Shown here: positions 1 through 8,580 of the stretch, one piece after another
How positions within the stretch are numbered: the stretch's first letter is position 1
Layout: each line of letters opens with the position of its first letter
Source of the DNA: Streptomyces sp. HB132
Lineage (GTDB): Bacteria > Actinomycetota > Actinomycetes > Streptomycetales > Streptomycetaceae
Assembly (NCBI RefSeq): GCF_016909575.1
Contig: NZ_JAFBGA010000014.1
Location: forward strand, 114,567-178,566
Reading direction: 5' to 3'
Length of the DNA stretch: 64,000 nt
The notes under the pieces: generated by a model
The model's database searches: none
Told to the model about the DNA's origin: nothing
The model's input: only the letters and a program-made list of their open reading frames with translations
Made by a program: the position numbers and the translations under genes

Positions 1-25
1 GAGGCTGTGCTCCGGACTCGGGCCG

Positions 26-1312
26 TCAGCCCTCGAAGCGGAACCGCGGGAACGCCGAACGCCCGGCGTACACCGCGGCGTCGTCGAGGATCTCCTCGAT
101 GCGCAGCAGCTGGTTGTACTTGGCGACGCGGTCCGAGCGGGCCGGTGCACCGGTCTTGATCTGACCGCAGTTCACCGCGACGGCGAGGTCGGCGATGGTG
201 ACGTCCTCGGTCTCGCCCGAGCGGTGGGACATCATGCACTTGAAGCCGTTGCGCTGGGCCAGCTCGACGGCGTCCAGGGTCTCGGTCAGCGAACCGATCT
301 GGTTGACCTTGACGAGCAGGGCGTTGGCCGAGCCCTCCTCGATGCCGCGGGCGAGGCGCTCGGGGTTGGTGACGAACAGGTCGTCACCGACGATCTGCAC
401 CTTGGAGCCGAGCTTGTCGGTGATGACCTTCCAGCCCGCCCAGTCGTCCTCGTACAGCGGGTCCTCGATGGAGACCAGCGGGTAAGCGGAGACGAGCTCC
501 TCGTAGTACTCGGTCATCTCGGCGGCCGAGCGGGACTTGCCCTCGAACTCGTAGACGCCGTCCTTGTAGAACTCGGACGCGGCGACGTCGAGCGCGAGCG
601 CGATGTCGCGGCCCGGGACGTAACCGGCCTCCTTGACGGCCTCGAGGATGAGGTCGAGGGCGGCGCGGTTGGACTCGAGGTTGGGGGCGAAGCCGCCCTC
701 GTCACCGAGACCGGTGGACAGGCCCTTGGTCTTCAGGACCTTCTTCAGCGTGTGGTAGATCTCCGCACCCCAGCGCAGGGCCTCGGAGAACGACTCGGCG
801 CCGATCGGCGCGATCATGAACTCCTGGATGTCCACGTTGGAGTCGGCGTGCGAGCCGCCGTTCAGGATGTTCATCATCGGAACGGGCAGCAGGTGCGCGT
901 TCGGGCCGCCGAGGTAGCGGAACAGCGGGAGGTCGGAGGCCTCGGACGCGGCGTGCGCCACGGCCAGCGAGACACCGAGGATGGCGTTGGCGCCGAGGGA
1001 GCCCTTGTTCTCGGTCGCGTCCAGGTCGAACATCGCCTGGTCGATGAGGCGCTGCTCGGTGGCGTCGTAGCCGACGAGCTCCGGGCCGATCTGCTCGATC
1101 ACGGCGAGGACGGCCTTCTCGACGCCCTTGCCCTGGTAGCGGTTGGGGTCACCGTCGCGAAGCTCAATGGCCTCGAACGCACCGGTGGAGGCGCCGGACG
1201 GAACAGCAGCACGTCCCGTGCTGCCGTCGTCGAGGCCAACCTCGACCTCGACCGTGGGGTTGCCCCGGGAGTCGAGGATTTCCCTGGCTACGACGACGTC
1301 GATGGACGGCAC
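26..1312 (-). CDS. eno: Enolase (phosphopyruvate hydratase)
   Basis: Glycolytic enzyme of the cytoplasm that converts 2-phosphoglycerate to phosphoenolpyruvate. The 428-residue product has the usual enolase length. It starts with the family's N-terminal signature (REILDSRGNPTVEVEV), has the substrate loop PSGASTG near residue 40, the Mg-binding acidic positions in DVAASEF, SIEDPL and GDDLFVT (about residue 308), and the active-site segment SHRSGETED near residue 360. I chose the GTG at 1312 because GGAG lies just upstream and the protein then begins at MPSIDVVVAREI; the frame stays open upstream but that part is not enolase-like. No neighbour is coupled to it. Identification is essentially certain. 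Confidence 0.98.
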   Translation of the reverse strand: MPSIDVVVAREILDSRGNPTVEVEVGLDDGSTGRAAVPSGASTGAFEAIELRDGDPNRYQGKGVEKAVLAVIEQIGPELVGYDATEQRLIDQAMFDLDATENKGSLGANAILGVSLAVAHAASEASDLPLFRYLGGPNAHLLPVPMMNILNGGSHADSNVDIQEFMIAPIGAESFSEALRWGAEIYHTLKKVLKTKGLSTGLGDEGGFAPNLESNRAALDLILEAVKEAGYVPGRDIALALDVAASEFYKDGVYEFEGKSRSAAEMTEYYEELVSAYPLVSIEDPLYEDDWAGWKVITDKLGSKVQIVGDDLFVTNPERLARGIEEGSANALLVKVNQIGSLTETLDAVELAQRNGFKCMMSHRSGETEDVTIADLAVAVNCGQIKTGAPARSDRVAKYNQLLRIEEILDDAAVYAGRSAFPRFRFEG

Positions 1313-1555
1313 GAGGCATCTCCTTCTGGGATCTGACACTGGTTGTGCAGGGTCACTGTGGCCTTGCGCCACGAGCCTAACCGGCTCGGCCCGCTCCGTC
1401 GGCCGTCCGCCCGTCACCTGGGACGAAAAAGGACCCAAGGACCTGCATAACGGGCGAAGCAGCAGAATCTTACTGGCAAGTAACCACAACAGTTGAACGC
1501 TCACCCCCCGCCGGCGAGCCTGCCGCGCACTCGACCGCGGGGTCCGGACACGACT
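1313..1555 (-). promoter_or_regulatory. Upstream region of eno
   Basis: Gene-free stretch that must hold the eno promoter and 5' leader. On the minus strand there is a possible -10 (TAAGAT) near 1470, but I see no convincing -35 at standard spacing, so the exact promoter is unassigned. No small gene is visible. Confidence 0.35.
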
Positions 1556-1592
1556 CCGGCCCGGCGTGCGGGGGGTCAGCACGCCGGGCCGG
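1556..1592 (-). terminator. Stem-loop terminator downstream of first rpf gene
   Basis: Perfect 14-bp inverted repeat (CCGGCCCGGCGTGC and its complement) around a short loop, 34 bp past the stop of the Rpf gene at 1626. There is no long U tract, as is common for Streptomyces terminators. Confidence 0.75.
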
Positions 1593-1625
1593 GCCTCCGG
1601 GGCGGGAGGAGGAAACGACCCCGGA

Positions 1626-2318
1626 CTACTTCAGGTGGAGCTGCTGACCCGGGAAGATCAGGTCGGCCTCGTCGACGATGTCGTCGTTCAGCTCGAACAG
1701 CTTCTCCCAGCCGCCCTTGACCTTCTTCGCGTCAGCGATCTTGCTGAGGGTGTCGCCGGACTTGACCTTGTACTCACCGTCACCCTTCTCGACCTTGTCG
1801 CCGGTCGGGGTGGTGACCGTCTCCTTGGGAGCCGTGCGCTTCTCACTGCGCGTGGTGGGCTGCTCGGCCTTGCGCTCCGGCGCGGCCTGCGGGGCCGTGT
1901 CGCCGTTCTTCTCCGAGCCGGTGTCGACACCCGGGTCCACGCCGTCGTTCGTCAGGCCGCCGGCACCGGCGCAGGCCCAGGCACCGGGGCCCTGCAGGTC
2001 GAGGAGCTTCTCGGCGGCGGCTATCTGCTGGTCCTTGCTGGCCAGGTCGGCGCGGGCGGCGTACTGCGTGCCGCCGGCGGCCGCCCAGCTGGACTGCGAG
2101 AACTGCAGGCCGCCGTAGTAGCCGTTGCCGGTGTTGATGGACCAGTTGCCGCCGGACTCGCACTGGGCGACGGCGTCCCAGGTCTCGACGGAGGCGGCCG
2201 AGGCGCCGGTCGCTCCCATGAGCGGTACGGCCACGGCGGCACCGGTGACGCCGGCCAGGGTCGCGATGCGGACGGCCTTGGACGGGCGACGGTGCTTGCC
2301 CTTGCTGGAAAGCAGCAT
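1626..2318 (-). CDS. Secreted resuscitation-promoting factor with LysM domain
   Basis: Extracellular muralytic enzyme thought to cleave peptidoglycan and promote spore germination or regrowth. The 230-residue product has a basic N-terminus and hydrophobic signal peptide ending around ATGASA (about residue 41). The Rpf lysozyme-like domain follows (WDAVAQCESGGNW, with catalytic Glu in CESGG; NGYYGGLQFSQSSW), then a charged Lys/Thr/Glu linker, and a C-terminal LysM peptidoglycan-binding domain (YKVKSGDTLSKIA). The ATG at 2318 is preceded by GAGGAGAACC; an in-frame GTG 12 bp upstream lies inside this Shine-Dalgarno and is rejected. The gene sits 12 nt after a cyclic-di-AMP riboswitch and next to a second rpf gene, with which it may have arisen by duplication. 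Confidence 0.93.
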   Translation of the reverse strand: MLLSSKGKHRRPSKAVRIATLAGVTGAAVAVPLMGATGASAASVETWDAVAQCESGGNWSINTGNGYYGGLQFSQSSWAAAGGTQYAARADLASKDQQIAAAEKLLDLQGPGAWACAGAGGLTNDGVDPGVDTGSEKNGDTAPQAAPERKAEQPTTRSEKRTAPKETVTTPTGDKVEKGDGEYKVKSGDTLSKIADAKKVKGGWEKLFELNDDIVDEADLIFPGQQLHLK

Positions 2319-2330
2319 GGTTCTCCTCAC

Positions 2331-2520
2331 CGACGCCTACGAGGTGAGCTGTCGGGTTCGGGCCTGTGAGTTGCCCGGACGCCCGCTCCCGCGGACATCT
2401 TCACCCCTAGCCGTCCCTTCGCCCGTCTCTCGACGACCGGGTCCGGCGCTTACCTGGGTCCCCCGCTCCTGCCTACGGCGCTTTACGCGTCGGTCCCCTT
2501 CGTCCGACGGCAGGATTCGG
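2331..2520 (-). promoter_or_regulatory. ydaO-type cyclic-di-AMP riboswitch
   Basis: The 5' leader of the first rpf gene, read on the minus strand, contains the conserved blocks I recall for the ydaO/yuaA aptamer: GAGCGGGGGACCC near 2455-2470, GGGGTGAAG near 2400, and the 3' block CCGAACCCGACAGCTCACC followed by TCGTAGGCG ending at about 2331. The start codon follows closely, so the switch is well placed to control expression by termination or by access to the ribosome site. Cyclic-di-AMP control of rpf genes through this RNA is established in Streptomyces. The 5' boundary is approximate. Confidence 0.85.
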
Positions 2521-2699
2521 CGTGACGGTCGAAGGTGCCCGCGGTGCGAGCGGCTCCGACCGTAAACACACGCAACCCCCACATTCAAAGATGGACATAA
2601 CGGCTAATCAGCGCGTAACGGTCCGGGACTTGTGCGCGTTTTCGCAGGTCGGAGCCAATATGGACGGATCGGGCGGACCAGGCGCGCCAGTTGAAGCAA

Positions 2700-2742
2700 A
2701 GAGACCCATGTCTCACTTACGCATAAGTGGACATAGGCCTCT
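2700..2742 (-). terminator. Long imperfect hairpin downstream of second rpf gene
   Basis: Outer AGAG/CTCT pairing, inner CATGTC/GACAT, then CACTTA-CGCA-TAAGTG form one long bulged stem about 40 bp past the stop of the gene at 2781. Likely its terminator. A smaller GCCCC/GGGGC hairpin followed by TTTT at 2748-2768 reads on the plus strand, where no gene needs it. The remainder of 2521-2780 should contain the promoter of the riboswitch transcript; nothing else is visible. Confidence 0.5.
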
Positions 2743-2780
2743 GAACTGCCCCTGCATTCGGGGCGTTTTCCCGCTTTTGA

Positions 2781-3782
2781 TCAGTTGGCGGCGGCGGTCT
2801 CCGCCTGGGCGGCGGGGGCATCCGCCCCGAGGCCGAGGTCCAGGCTCTGGCCGGGAAGGATCAGGTCCGGGTCGGAACCCAGCTCACCCTTGTTGGCCTC
2901 GTAGAGCGCGGTCCAGCCACCGGGGAGCTCCTGCGAGTCCGCGATCGCCCAGAGGTTGTCGCCCGTGCGGACGGTGTACGTCCCCTCGGCTCCCTGGCGC
3001 GCCTCGGAGTCGCCGCGCGACGCGTGCCGGCCGGACTCGCGCCCGTCCTCCAGGTCCGTCCCGGCACTCGCCTCCGGAGCCGGGGTGCCGCGGTGCTTCC
3101 CGCCCTTGGCCTTGTCACCCTTCGAGGCGCCGCCCTTCGCCGCGCCGGACGCCCCGGACGCCTCGGACGCCTCGGGGGACGGAGTGGCGGACGGCGCCGC
3201 GTCGGTGCTGCCCGCGTCGTCGCTCGCGTCCGCCGTGTCGCCGGTGGCCTTGCCCTTGGACTCGCCCTTCGGGTTCGCGTCGTCCTTCGAGTCCGCGTCG
3301 TCCGTCGATCCGGCCGGATCCGACGCCTCGGAGGAGGGGGTCTCGGTAGCCGTTTCGGAGGGCTCCGCCGACGTCTCGTCGCCCGGATCGACACCCGGCA
3401 GCGCGCCGTCCAGGGCGAGCCCGGAGATCACCGCGCAACTGGCCCACGCCTGCGGCCCCTTGTCGTCCAGCACCTTCTCCGCGACCGCTATCTGCTGCGA
3501 GCGGCTGGCCAGGTCCGCGCGGGACGCGTACGCCGTACCGCCGTAGGCCGACCACGTCTCCTGCGAGAACTGCAGGCCGCCGTAGTAGCCGTTGCCGAGG
3601 TCGGCACTCCACATGCCACCGCTCTCGCATTCGGCGACCCGGTCCCAGGTCGTGGCCTCTGTGGCCTGCGCGCCGCCCGCTCCGAGCAGCGGGATGGCGA
3701 TGGCCGACCCCGTGACGCCTGCGGCGACGACGATGGCGGGTGCCTGACGAGGGCGACGGTGTCTGCCGTTCGCGGAGCCCAT
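2781..3782 (-). CDS. Secreted resuscitation-promoting factor, long linker, LysM
   Basis: Second Rpf protein, 333 residues. Signal peptide ends near GAQA (about residue 40). The Rpf domain (WDRVAECESGGMWSADLGNG, catalytic Glu in CESGG) covers roughly 42-117. A very long low-complexity Ser/Asp/Lys/Pro/Ala linker follows (about 130-275), then a C-terminal LysM domain (YTVRTGDNLWAIADSQ). The linker is the main difference from the paralogue at 1626. The ATG at 3782 has GGAAGG upstream. Unlike its neighbour it has no recognisable riboswitch; only about 105 bp separate it from the P450 stop, so its promoter must lie there. Role: cell-wall remodelling outside the cell, inferred from domains. Confidence 0.93.
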   Translation of the reverse strand: MGSANGRHRRPRQAPAIVVAAGVTGSAIAIPLLGAGGAQATEATTWDRVAECESGGMWSADLGNGYYGGLQFSQETWSAYGGTAYASRADLASRSQQIAVAEKVLDDKGPQAWASCAVISGLALDGALPGVDPGDETSAEPSETATETPSSEASDPAGSTDDADSKDDANPKGESKGKATGDTADASDDAGSTDAAPSATPSPEASEASGASGAAKGGASKGDKAKGGKHRGTPAPEASAGTDLEDGRESGRHASRGDSEARQGAEGTYTVRTGDNLWAIADSQELPGGWTALYEANKGELGSDPDLILPGQSLDLGLGADAPAAQAETAAAN

Positions 3783-3887
3783 GGGATTGCCTTCCGTGTG
3801 ACTGACATGTGACGGGTGAGTCGAACGGTGAACCTAGCCCTACTCGAACGTGTGTCACAAGTCGATGCAGCGGAGATCACGCGAAAG

Positions 3888-5183
3888 TCACAGAGTTGAC
3901 AGGCTGTCACCTTTTTCGTCCGGGCGTCCCGGACCGAACTCCACCGGAAGCGTGCGCAGTCCGCGCATGATGAGCCCGCCGCGCCATCGCAAATCGGCAG
4001 GTTCCGCAGCGAGCCGCAGGTCGGGGAGGCGCCGCAGCAGTGTCGCCAGCGCCACCCGGCCCTCCAGCCGGGCCAGCGGCGCACCCACGCAGTAGTGGAT
4101 GCCGTGGCCGTAGCCGAGGTGCTGGTTGTCACTCCTGGCGAGATCCAGGGTGTCCGCATCCTGGAATCTCTCCGGATCACGATCGGCGGCGGCCAGCACC
4201 ACGAGAACGGGGTCCCCCACCGCGATGTCCTGTCCCCCCAAGGACACGGGCTCGGTGGCGTAGCGCCAGGTCGCGAGCTCCACCGGGCCGTCGTAGCGCA
4301 GCAACTCCTCGATGCCCGTCGCGAGCAGATCCGTCTCCCCCGCCGCCAGGGAGCGCTCCAGGCGTTCGCGCTGGGGCGGGTTGCGCAGCAGGGCGTAGGT
4401 GCCGTTGCCGATGAGATTCACCGTCGTCTCGAAACCGGCGAACAGGAGGATGAAGGCCATGGCCGCGGCCTCGTTCTCGCTGAGGTGCTCGCCGTGGTCG
4501 CTCGCCCGGATCAGTCCCGAGATCAGGTCGTCGCCGGGGTTCTCCCTCTTGCGGTGGATGAGTTCGGCGAGATAGCCGCGCATCTTCTTGACCGACCTGG
4601 CGACCCCGCCGCGCGGCCCCCCGCCGTGCCGGATCATCATGCCCGCCCAGTCGCGGAAGTCGTCCTGGTCCTCGCGCGGTACACCCAGCAGGTCGCAGAT
4701 CGCGTAGATGGGGAGCGGGAAGGCGAAGTCGTGGATGAGGTCCGCCTTCCCCTCCTCGATGAAACTGTCGATGAGGCGGTCCGTGAGTTCCTGCACGCGC
4801 GGCGCGAACTCCGCGACCCGGCGCGGGGTGAACGCCTTGGACACGAGCCGGCGCAGCCGGGTGTGGTCCGGTGGATCGATGTTCAGCAGATGCGTCATCA
4901 GCTCCGCCTGACGCTCCCCCGGAATGCCCGTCCGGCCCTTGGCGTTCGCGGACCCCGCGTGGTGGGCGGGGTTCTTGGAGAGCCGGGTGTCCGCGAGTGC
5001 CTGTCTGGCATCGGCGTACCGGGTCACCAGCCAGGCCTCGACGCCGCTGGGCAGCGCCGTGCGGTGCACCGGGCTGTGCTCGCGGAGCCACGCGTAGGCC
5101 GGGTAGGGGTCGGTGGCGAACTCCCAGGTGAAGAGTTCGGGCGCTGCGTCGGGCGCGGAGGACGTGTCGGGGCTGTCGTTCAC
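3888..5183 (-). CDS. Cytochrome P450
   Basis: Soluble bacterial class P450 monooxygenase, 431 residues. Seen: I-helix oxygen-activation motif AGFETT (about residue 247), K-helix ExxR as EELLR (about 289), and the heme-thiolate loop GYGHGIHYCVGAPLARLE with the ligand Cys near 360. The usual Phe at the start of that loop is Tyr here. Substrate cannot be told from sequence; there is no ferredoxin gene beside it. Its ATG overlaps the mazG stop in a 4-bp ATGA, so it is probably translated together with mazG, an unusual partner for a P450. Confidence 0.93.
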   Translation of the reverse strand: MNDSPDTSSAPDAAPELFTWEFATDPYPAYAWLREHSPVHRTALPSGVEAWLVTRYADARQALADTRLSKNPAHHAGSANAKGRTGIPGERQAELMTHLLNIDPPDHTRLRRLVSKAFTPRRVAEFAPRVQELTDRLIDSFIEEGKADLIHDFAFPLPIYAICDLLGVPREDQDDFRDWAGMMIRHGGGPRGGVARSVKKMRGYLAELIHRKRENPGDDLISGLIRASDHGEHLSENEAAAMAFILLFAGFETTVNLIGNGTYALLRNPPQRERLERSLAAGETDLLATGIEELLRYDGPVELATWRYATEPVSLGGQDIAVGDPVLVVLAAADRDPERFQDADTLDLARSDNQHLGYGHGIHYCVGAPLARLEGRVALATLLRRLPDLRLAAEPADLRWRGGLIMRGLRTLPVEFGPGRPDEKGDSLSTL

Positions 5184-6166
5184 TCCTCGACGCTATCCGG
5201 AGTGGTACCGAGCCCCTCCGCCGCCCGGATCGCGTCCCGGTAGGCGCGGGCGGCGGCCCGCAGGGCGGCCTCCGGGTCGGTGCCGTCCTGTTCGGCCCGT
5301 ACGGCGAGGGCGAGCAGGCGGTACCCCACCCCGTCGCCCTCGGGGAGCGCGGCGTCGAGGTCCGCGGCGCGGGCCCGGCTTCCGAGCTTGGCCGCCAGTG
5401 CCAGGCCGGGCTGGCCGAGCGGCACCCCGTCGGTGACCGATTCGCGCTGCTTCTCGATCGCCTTCGTCCGCAGCCAGTGCGCGTGGACGTCCTCCGGGGT
5501 CTCGGCGGTCTCGTCGCCGAACACGTGGGGATGCCGGTGGATCAGCTTCTCGACGATCGTGGCCGCGACGTCGTCGATGCCGAACGGCTCCTCCTGGTCC
5601 TCCTGCGCGATGCGCGCGTGGAAGACGACCTGGAGCAGGACGTCGCCGAGCTCCTCGCGCAGTTCCCCGCGGTCGCCGTCCTCGATGGCCTCGACCAGTT
5701 CGTACGCCTCCTCGATGGCGTACTTCGCGAGGCTCCTGTGTGTCTTCTGCGAGGTCCACGGGCATTCGCGCCTGATCCGGTCCATGACCTGGACCAGGTC
5801 CAGGAGCCGGGCGCCGGGCAGGTCGTACGAACCGGGCAGCAGCTCCAGGTCCGGCATCTGCACCCGGCCCGAACCACCGAGCCGGGCCAGGCCGTCGGTG
5901 AGCGGCTGGTTTCCCTCGCCGCCCACCAGCACCACCACGGTGCGGCCGCCCGCGCAGTCGTCCACCAGTTCCTCGGCCGACGGCGCGGTGTGGTCGACGA
6001 CGACCCCCGCCTCCCCCAGATAGGGCAGCTGCGGATGGTCCCGCTCGGCGCACAGCACCCGGTCGGCGGCGTGCAGCGTCTGCCACGCGGGCCAGGACAG
6101 CAGACCGGGAGCGACCCGGTGGCTGGCGGTGAGCAGGACGATACGACCGGGGTCTTCAGCGTTCAC
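5180..6166 (-). CDS. mazG: MazG nucleoside triphosphate pyrophosphohydrolase
   Basis: House-cleaning enzyme that hydrolyses (d)NTPs, and in mycobacteria damaged nucleotides, to monophosphates. The 328-residue protein has an N-terminal part (about 1-115) resembling the tetrapyrrole-methylase-like segment often fused to MazG in actinobacteria, then the MazG core from RECPWTSQKTHRSLAKY, with the metal-binding EEAYEL (about 148) and EELGDVLLQVVFH (about 170) helices. The C-terminus ends in an alanine/arginine-rich helix. The gene is the first of a two-gene unit with the P450, by ATGA overlap. Start ATG at 6166 has no strong Shine-Dalgarno; it matches family N-termini. Confidence 0.92.
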   Translation of the reverse strand: MNAEDPGRIVLLTASHRVAPGLLSWPAWQTLHAADRVLCAERDHPQLPYLGEAGVVVDHTAPSAEELVDDCAGGRTVVVLVGGEGNQPLTDGLARLGGSGRVQMPDLELLPGSYDLPGARLLDLVQVMDRIRRECPWTSQKTHRSLAKYAIEEAYELVEAIEDGDRGELREELGDVLLQVVFHARIAQEDQEEPFGIDDVAATIVEKLIHRHPHVFGDETAETPEDVHAHWLRTKAIEKQRESVTDGVPLGQPGLALAAKLGSRARAADLDAALPEGDGVGYRLLALAVRAEQDGTDPEAALRAAARAYRDAIRAAEGLGTTPDSVEE

Positions 6167-6195
6167 ACCCCGAACCTACCCGTGGAGGGGCCGGG

Positions 6196-6852
6196 TCAGG
6201 CGCCGGCCTCGGGGTCCTGGCCCCGCACGGGGGTGACCTGGGTGATCCACGGGGCCTTGTACGTGCTGAGCTGGACCTTCTGGTTGTCCCAGCTGCCGTA
6301 GCGCGGGTTGACGTCGATGCGGAGCGCCTTCGACGCCTCGGTGAGGGACTGCCCCACGGCCTTCACCCCTGCGGGGCTCTGCAGGTCGGCACCGAGCGCC
6401 CGGGCCAGCTTCTGGAGCTGTACCTCCTGGCGCAGGCTCGCCTCGATCTGGCCGGGCGCCACCCAGCGCTGCTCCAGCATCAGCGTCCGCACTCCCTCGT
6501 CGCCTCCGGACTGCGCGGAGGCGTCACTGCGGATCTGCTGGACCTCCTTGCGGCTGACGCTCACCCCTGCGTCCTTCGCGGCCCGGTCCAGGACCCGCCC
6601 GAAGATCAGGCCGGACAGCTTGACCCGGTTCAGCTGGCCCGACTTCGCCACCAGTTCAGCGGACTGCTCCGACTCCTGCTGCGCACTGCGTACGTCGGCC
6701 GCCTCCGCCTGGACCGTGGCCACGTCGATCCTGTCGCCGCCGACCACGGCCGCGGCACCGGGATGGGCCTCGCTGCCACAGGCGGACAGGAGCGGCACCG
6801 CGACGAGCGTTGCGGCGGAAAGGGCGAGCGCGGTGCGACGACGGCGGTGCAA
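6196..6852 (-). CDS. SurA N-terminal-like lipoprotein
   Basis: Predicted lipoprotein of 218 residues resembling the SurA N-terminal chaperone domain (SurA_N family), likely acting outside the membrane on exported proteins. Starting at the TTG at 6852 (GGGAGG upstream) gives an Arg-rich n-region, a hydrophobic h-region and lipobox LLSAC around residue 23. The mature part carries helical segments (VVGGDRIDVATVQAEAADV, LNRVKLSGLIFGRVLDR) typical of SurA N-domains; no PPIase domain follows. An in-frame ATG at 6891 would add 13 non-signal residues and is less likely. The inverted repeat at 6873-6892 sits just upstream. Confidence 0.82.
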   Translation of the reverse strand: MHRRRRTALALSAATLVAVPLLSACGSEAHPGAAAVVGGDRIDVATVQAEAADVRSAQQESEQSAELVAKSGQLNRVKLSGLIFGRVLDRAAKDAGVSVSRKEVQQIRSDASAQSGGDEGVRTLMLEQRWVAPGQIEASLRQEVQLQKLARALGADLQSPAGVKAVGQSLTEASKALRIDVNPRYGSWDNQKVQLSTYKAPWITQVTPVRGQDPEAGA

Positions 6853-6872
6853 AGGGAGCCTCCCGGGGAGAG

Positions 6873-6892
6873 TTTGTGCATCAGTGCACAAA
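6873..6892. promoter_or_regulatory. Inverted repeat upstream of SurA-like gene
   Basis: TTTGTGCA-TCAG-TGCACAAA: perfect 8-bp arms with a 4-bp spacer, ending 20 bp before the TTG start. Could be an operator or a leader hairpin. Confidence 0.5.
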
Positions 6893-7023
6893 GCCTTGCG
6901 GTGATCGATGTTAGGCAGTGGACGTGATTCGGGCCACTGCTTCGACCAACGATTTCCGGACGGGTCAGTGTGGGGTACGGGACGAAATCCCTTCCGGCTC
7001 GCCCATTTCGGCCCTCCCCGGCC

Positions 7024-8580
7024 TCACATCGAGCCGCGTACGTCCTGGTGGTGGGTCAGTTGCCTGCGGAGCTCGGTGGGGAGCGGGTGGTGCGGACCGT
7101 AGGTGCGCTCCGTGTCGTGGAGAAGGGCCTGCAACTGTGCGCGGCCCGCCGTGTGGTCGCCCACGCCCAGCAGGAGGTGGCCGATCCGGTGGCGGATGTC
7201 GAAGGCCCGGCCGGGGCCCACGGAGGTCGCGTAGCCGTTGTCGTAGTAGGGGAGGACGGCGCGGTACTCGGCGAGCGCGGCGGCCGCCTCGCCGAGCTGC
7301 TCCAGGCACAGCGCGGCGTCGTAACGGAACTGCAGGGTCTGGGAGTCGGCGGGGCCGGCTGCCGCCGCACGGTCGTCGGCGAGGCGGCGGAGCTCGGGGA
7401 GAGCGCGGCGGTACTGGCCGTCGTCCATCAGCGTGGCCGCGTACTGCTTGCGCAGGATCCGTACGACCGGTGAGTGCTCGCCGTGCTCCTGGGCGGCGGC
7501 GGGCAGGATTCCCCCGAGGATGTCGACGGCCTGGGTGATGCGGCCCTCGCCGAGCAGCCGCTTCACGTCGTCGACGGCCTGCGCGACGTTCGGCCGGGAC
7601 GGCGGCTGCTGGGCCGGGGCGGGTGCCTGCTGGGCGGGGACGGGCGCCGGCGCCGGGACCGTCGCCCGGTCGGGCCAGGGCGCCTGTGGGCGGAGGAAGG
7701 GGCGGGTCGGGTCGAGGGGCCCGGACGGTGTTCCGCCCGCGGGCAGCAGGGGCCGCAGCGACTCGTAGACCTCCTGGGCGGAGGCGGGGCGGTCCTGCGG
7801 ATCCTTGGAGAGCAGCCGCAGGACGAGTGCTTCGAGTGCCTCGGGGACCTCGGGCCTGAGATGACGGACCGGGAGGGGCGGCTCGTAGAGGTGGCGGTGC
7901 AGGACGCCCAGGGCGGTGGACCCGGCGAACGGCACGTTCCCGCTGAGCAGTTCGTGCAGCAGGACACCGAGGGCGTACAGGTCGGTGTAGGGGCCGACGG
8001 CGCCGCCCATCGCCTGCTCGGGAGCCATGTAGGCCGGTGAACCGATGGGTGACCCCGTGTGCGTCAGGCGGGTGGTGTCGGTGTCCATGACGGAGGCGAT
8101 GCCGAGATCGAGCACCGTGAGGGTGCCGTCGGGTTTCACCATCGCGTTACGCGGCTTGAGGTCGCGGTGGACGATCGGCACGGCGTGGACCGCGGAAAGC
8201 ACCGCGCACAGCTGGGCGGCGATCGCCACGGCCCAGGGCCACGGATAGGGGTCGTGCTCGGCGAGGTGGTCGGCGAGGTCGGCGCCCTCGACGTACTGCA
8301 TGACGAGGTAGAGGTCGTCGCCGTCGCTCCCCGCGTCGTGCACGGTGACCAGGCCCGGGTGGTCGACCTGTGCGGTGACCCTGCACTCACGGACGAACCG
8401 GCGGCGCAGATCCTCCGCGGCCACACTGTCGGAGGGGCCGGCGACCCGGTCGGGGCGCAGGAGCTTCACCGCGACCCTGCGGTCGAGGCGCTGGTCGTAC
8501 GCCGTCCAGACCTGCCCCATGCCTCCCTGGCCGAGAATCGTCGCCAGCTCGTAACGACCGGCGATGACACGTCCGTTCAC
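7024..8580 (-). CDS. Soluble Ser/Thr protein kinase with TPR-like C-terminus
   Basis: Hanks-type kinase, 518 residues. Kinase domain about 8-275: glycine loop LGQGGMGQV (about 16), VAVKLL lysine, catalytic loop HRDLKPRNAM (about 143), DLG in place of DFG, and APE in the activation segment (YMAPEQA). A Pro/Ala/Gln-rich linker follows, then a helical repeat region (about 330-510) that looks like TPR repeats (DDGQYRRALPELRRLADDRA, LAEYRAVLPYYDNGYA). No transmembrane segment or PASTA repeats, unlike PknB, so it is probably a cytoplasmic kinase. GTG start at 8580 overlaps the stop of the upstream membrane-protein gene (GTGA), so the two are co-translated. Confidence 0.92.
   Translation of the reverse strand: MNGRVIAGRYELATILGQGGMGQVWTAYDQRLDRRVAVKLLRPDRVAGPSDSVAAEDLRRRFVRECRVTAQVDHPGLVTVHDAGSDGDDLYLVMQYVEGADLADHLAEHDPYPWPWAVAIAAQLCAVLSAVHAVPIVHRDLKPRNAMVKPDGTLTVLDLGIASVMDTDTTRLTHTGSPIGSPAYMAPEQAMGGAVGPYTDLYALGVLLHELLSGNVPFAGSTALGVLHRHLYEPPLPVRHLRPEVPEALEALVLRLLSKDPQDRPASAQEVYESLRPLLPAGGTPSGPLDPTRPFLRPQAPWPDRATVPAPAPVPAQQAPAPAQQPPSRPNVAQAVDDVKRLLGEGRITQAVDILGGILPAAAQEHGEHSPVVRILRKQYAATLMDDGQYRRALPELRRLADDRAAAAGPADSQTLQFRYDAALCLEQLGEAAAALAEYRAVLPYYDNGYATSVGPGRAFDIRHRIGHLLLGVGDHTAGRAQLQALLHDTERTYGPHHPLPTELRRQLTHHQDVRGSM

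Noticed and set aside
2748..2768. Hairpin GCCCC/GGGGC followed by TTTT on the plus strand
   Set aside because: Looks like a terminator, but no plus-strand gene ends here; kept only as a note under the neighbouring hairpin.
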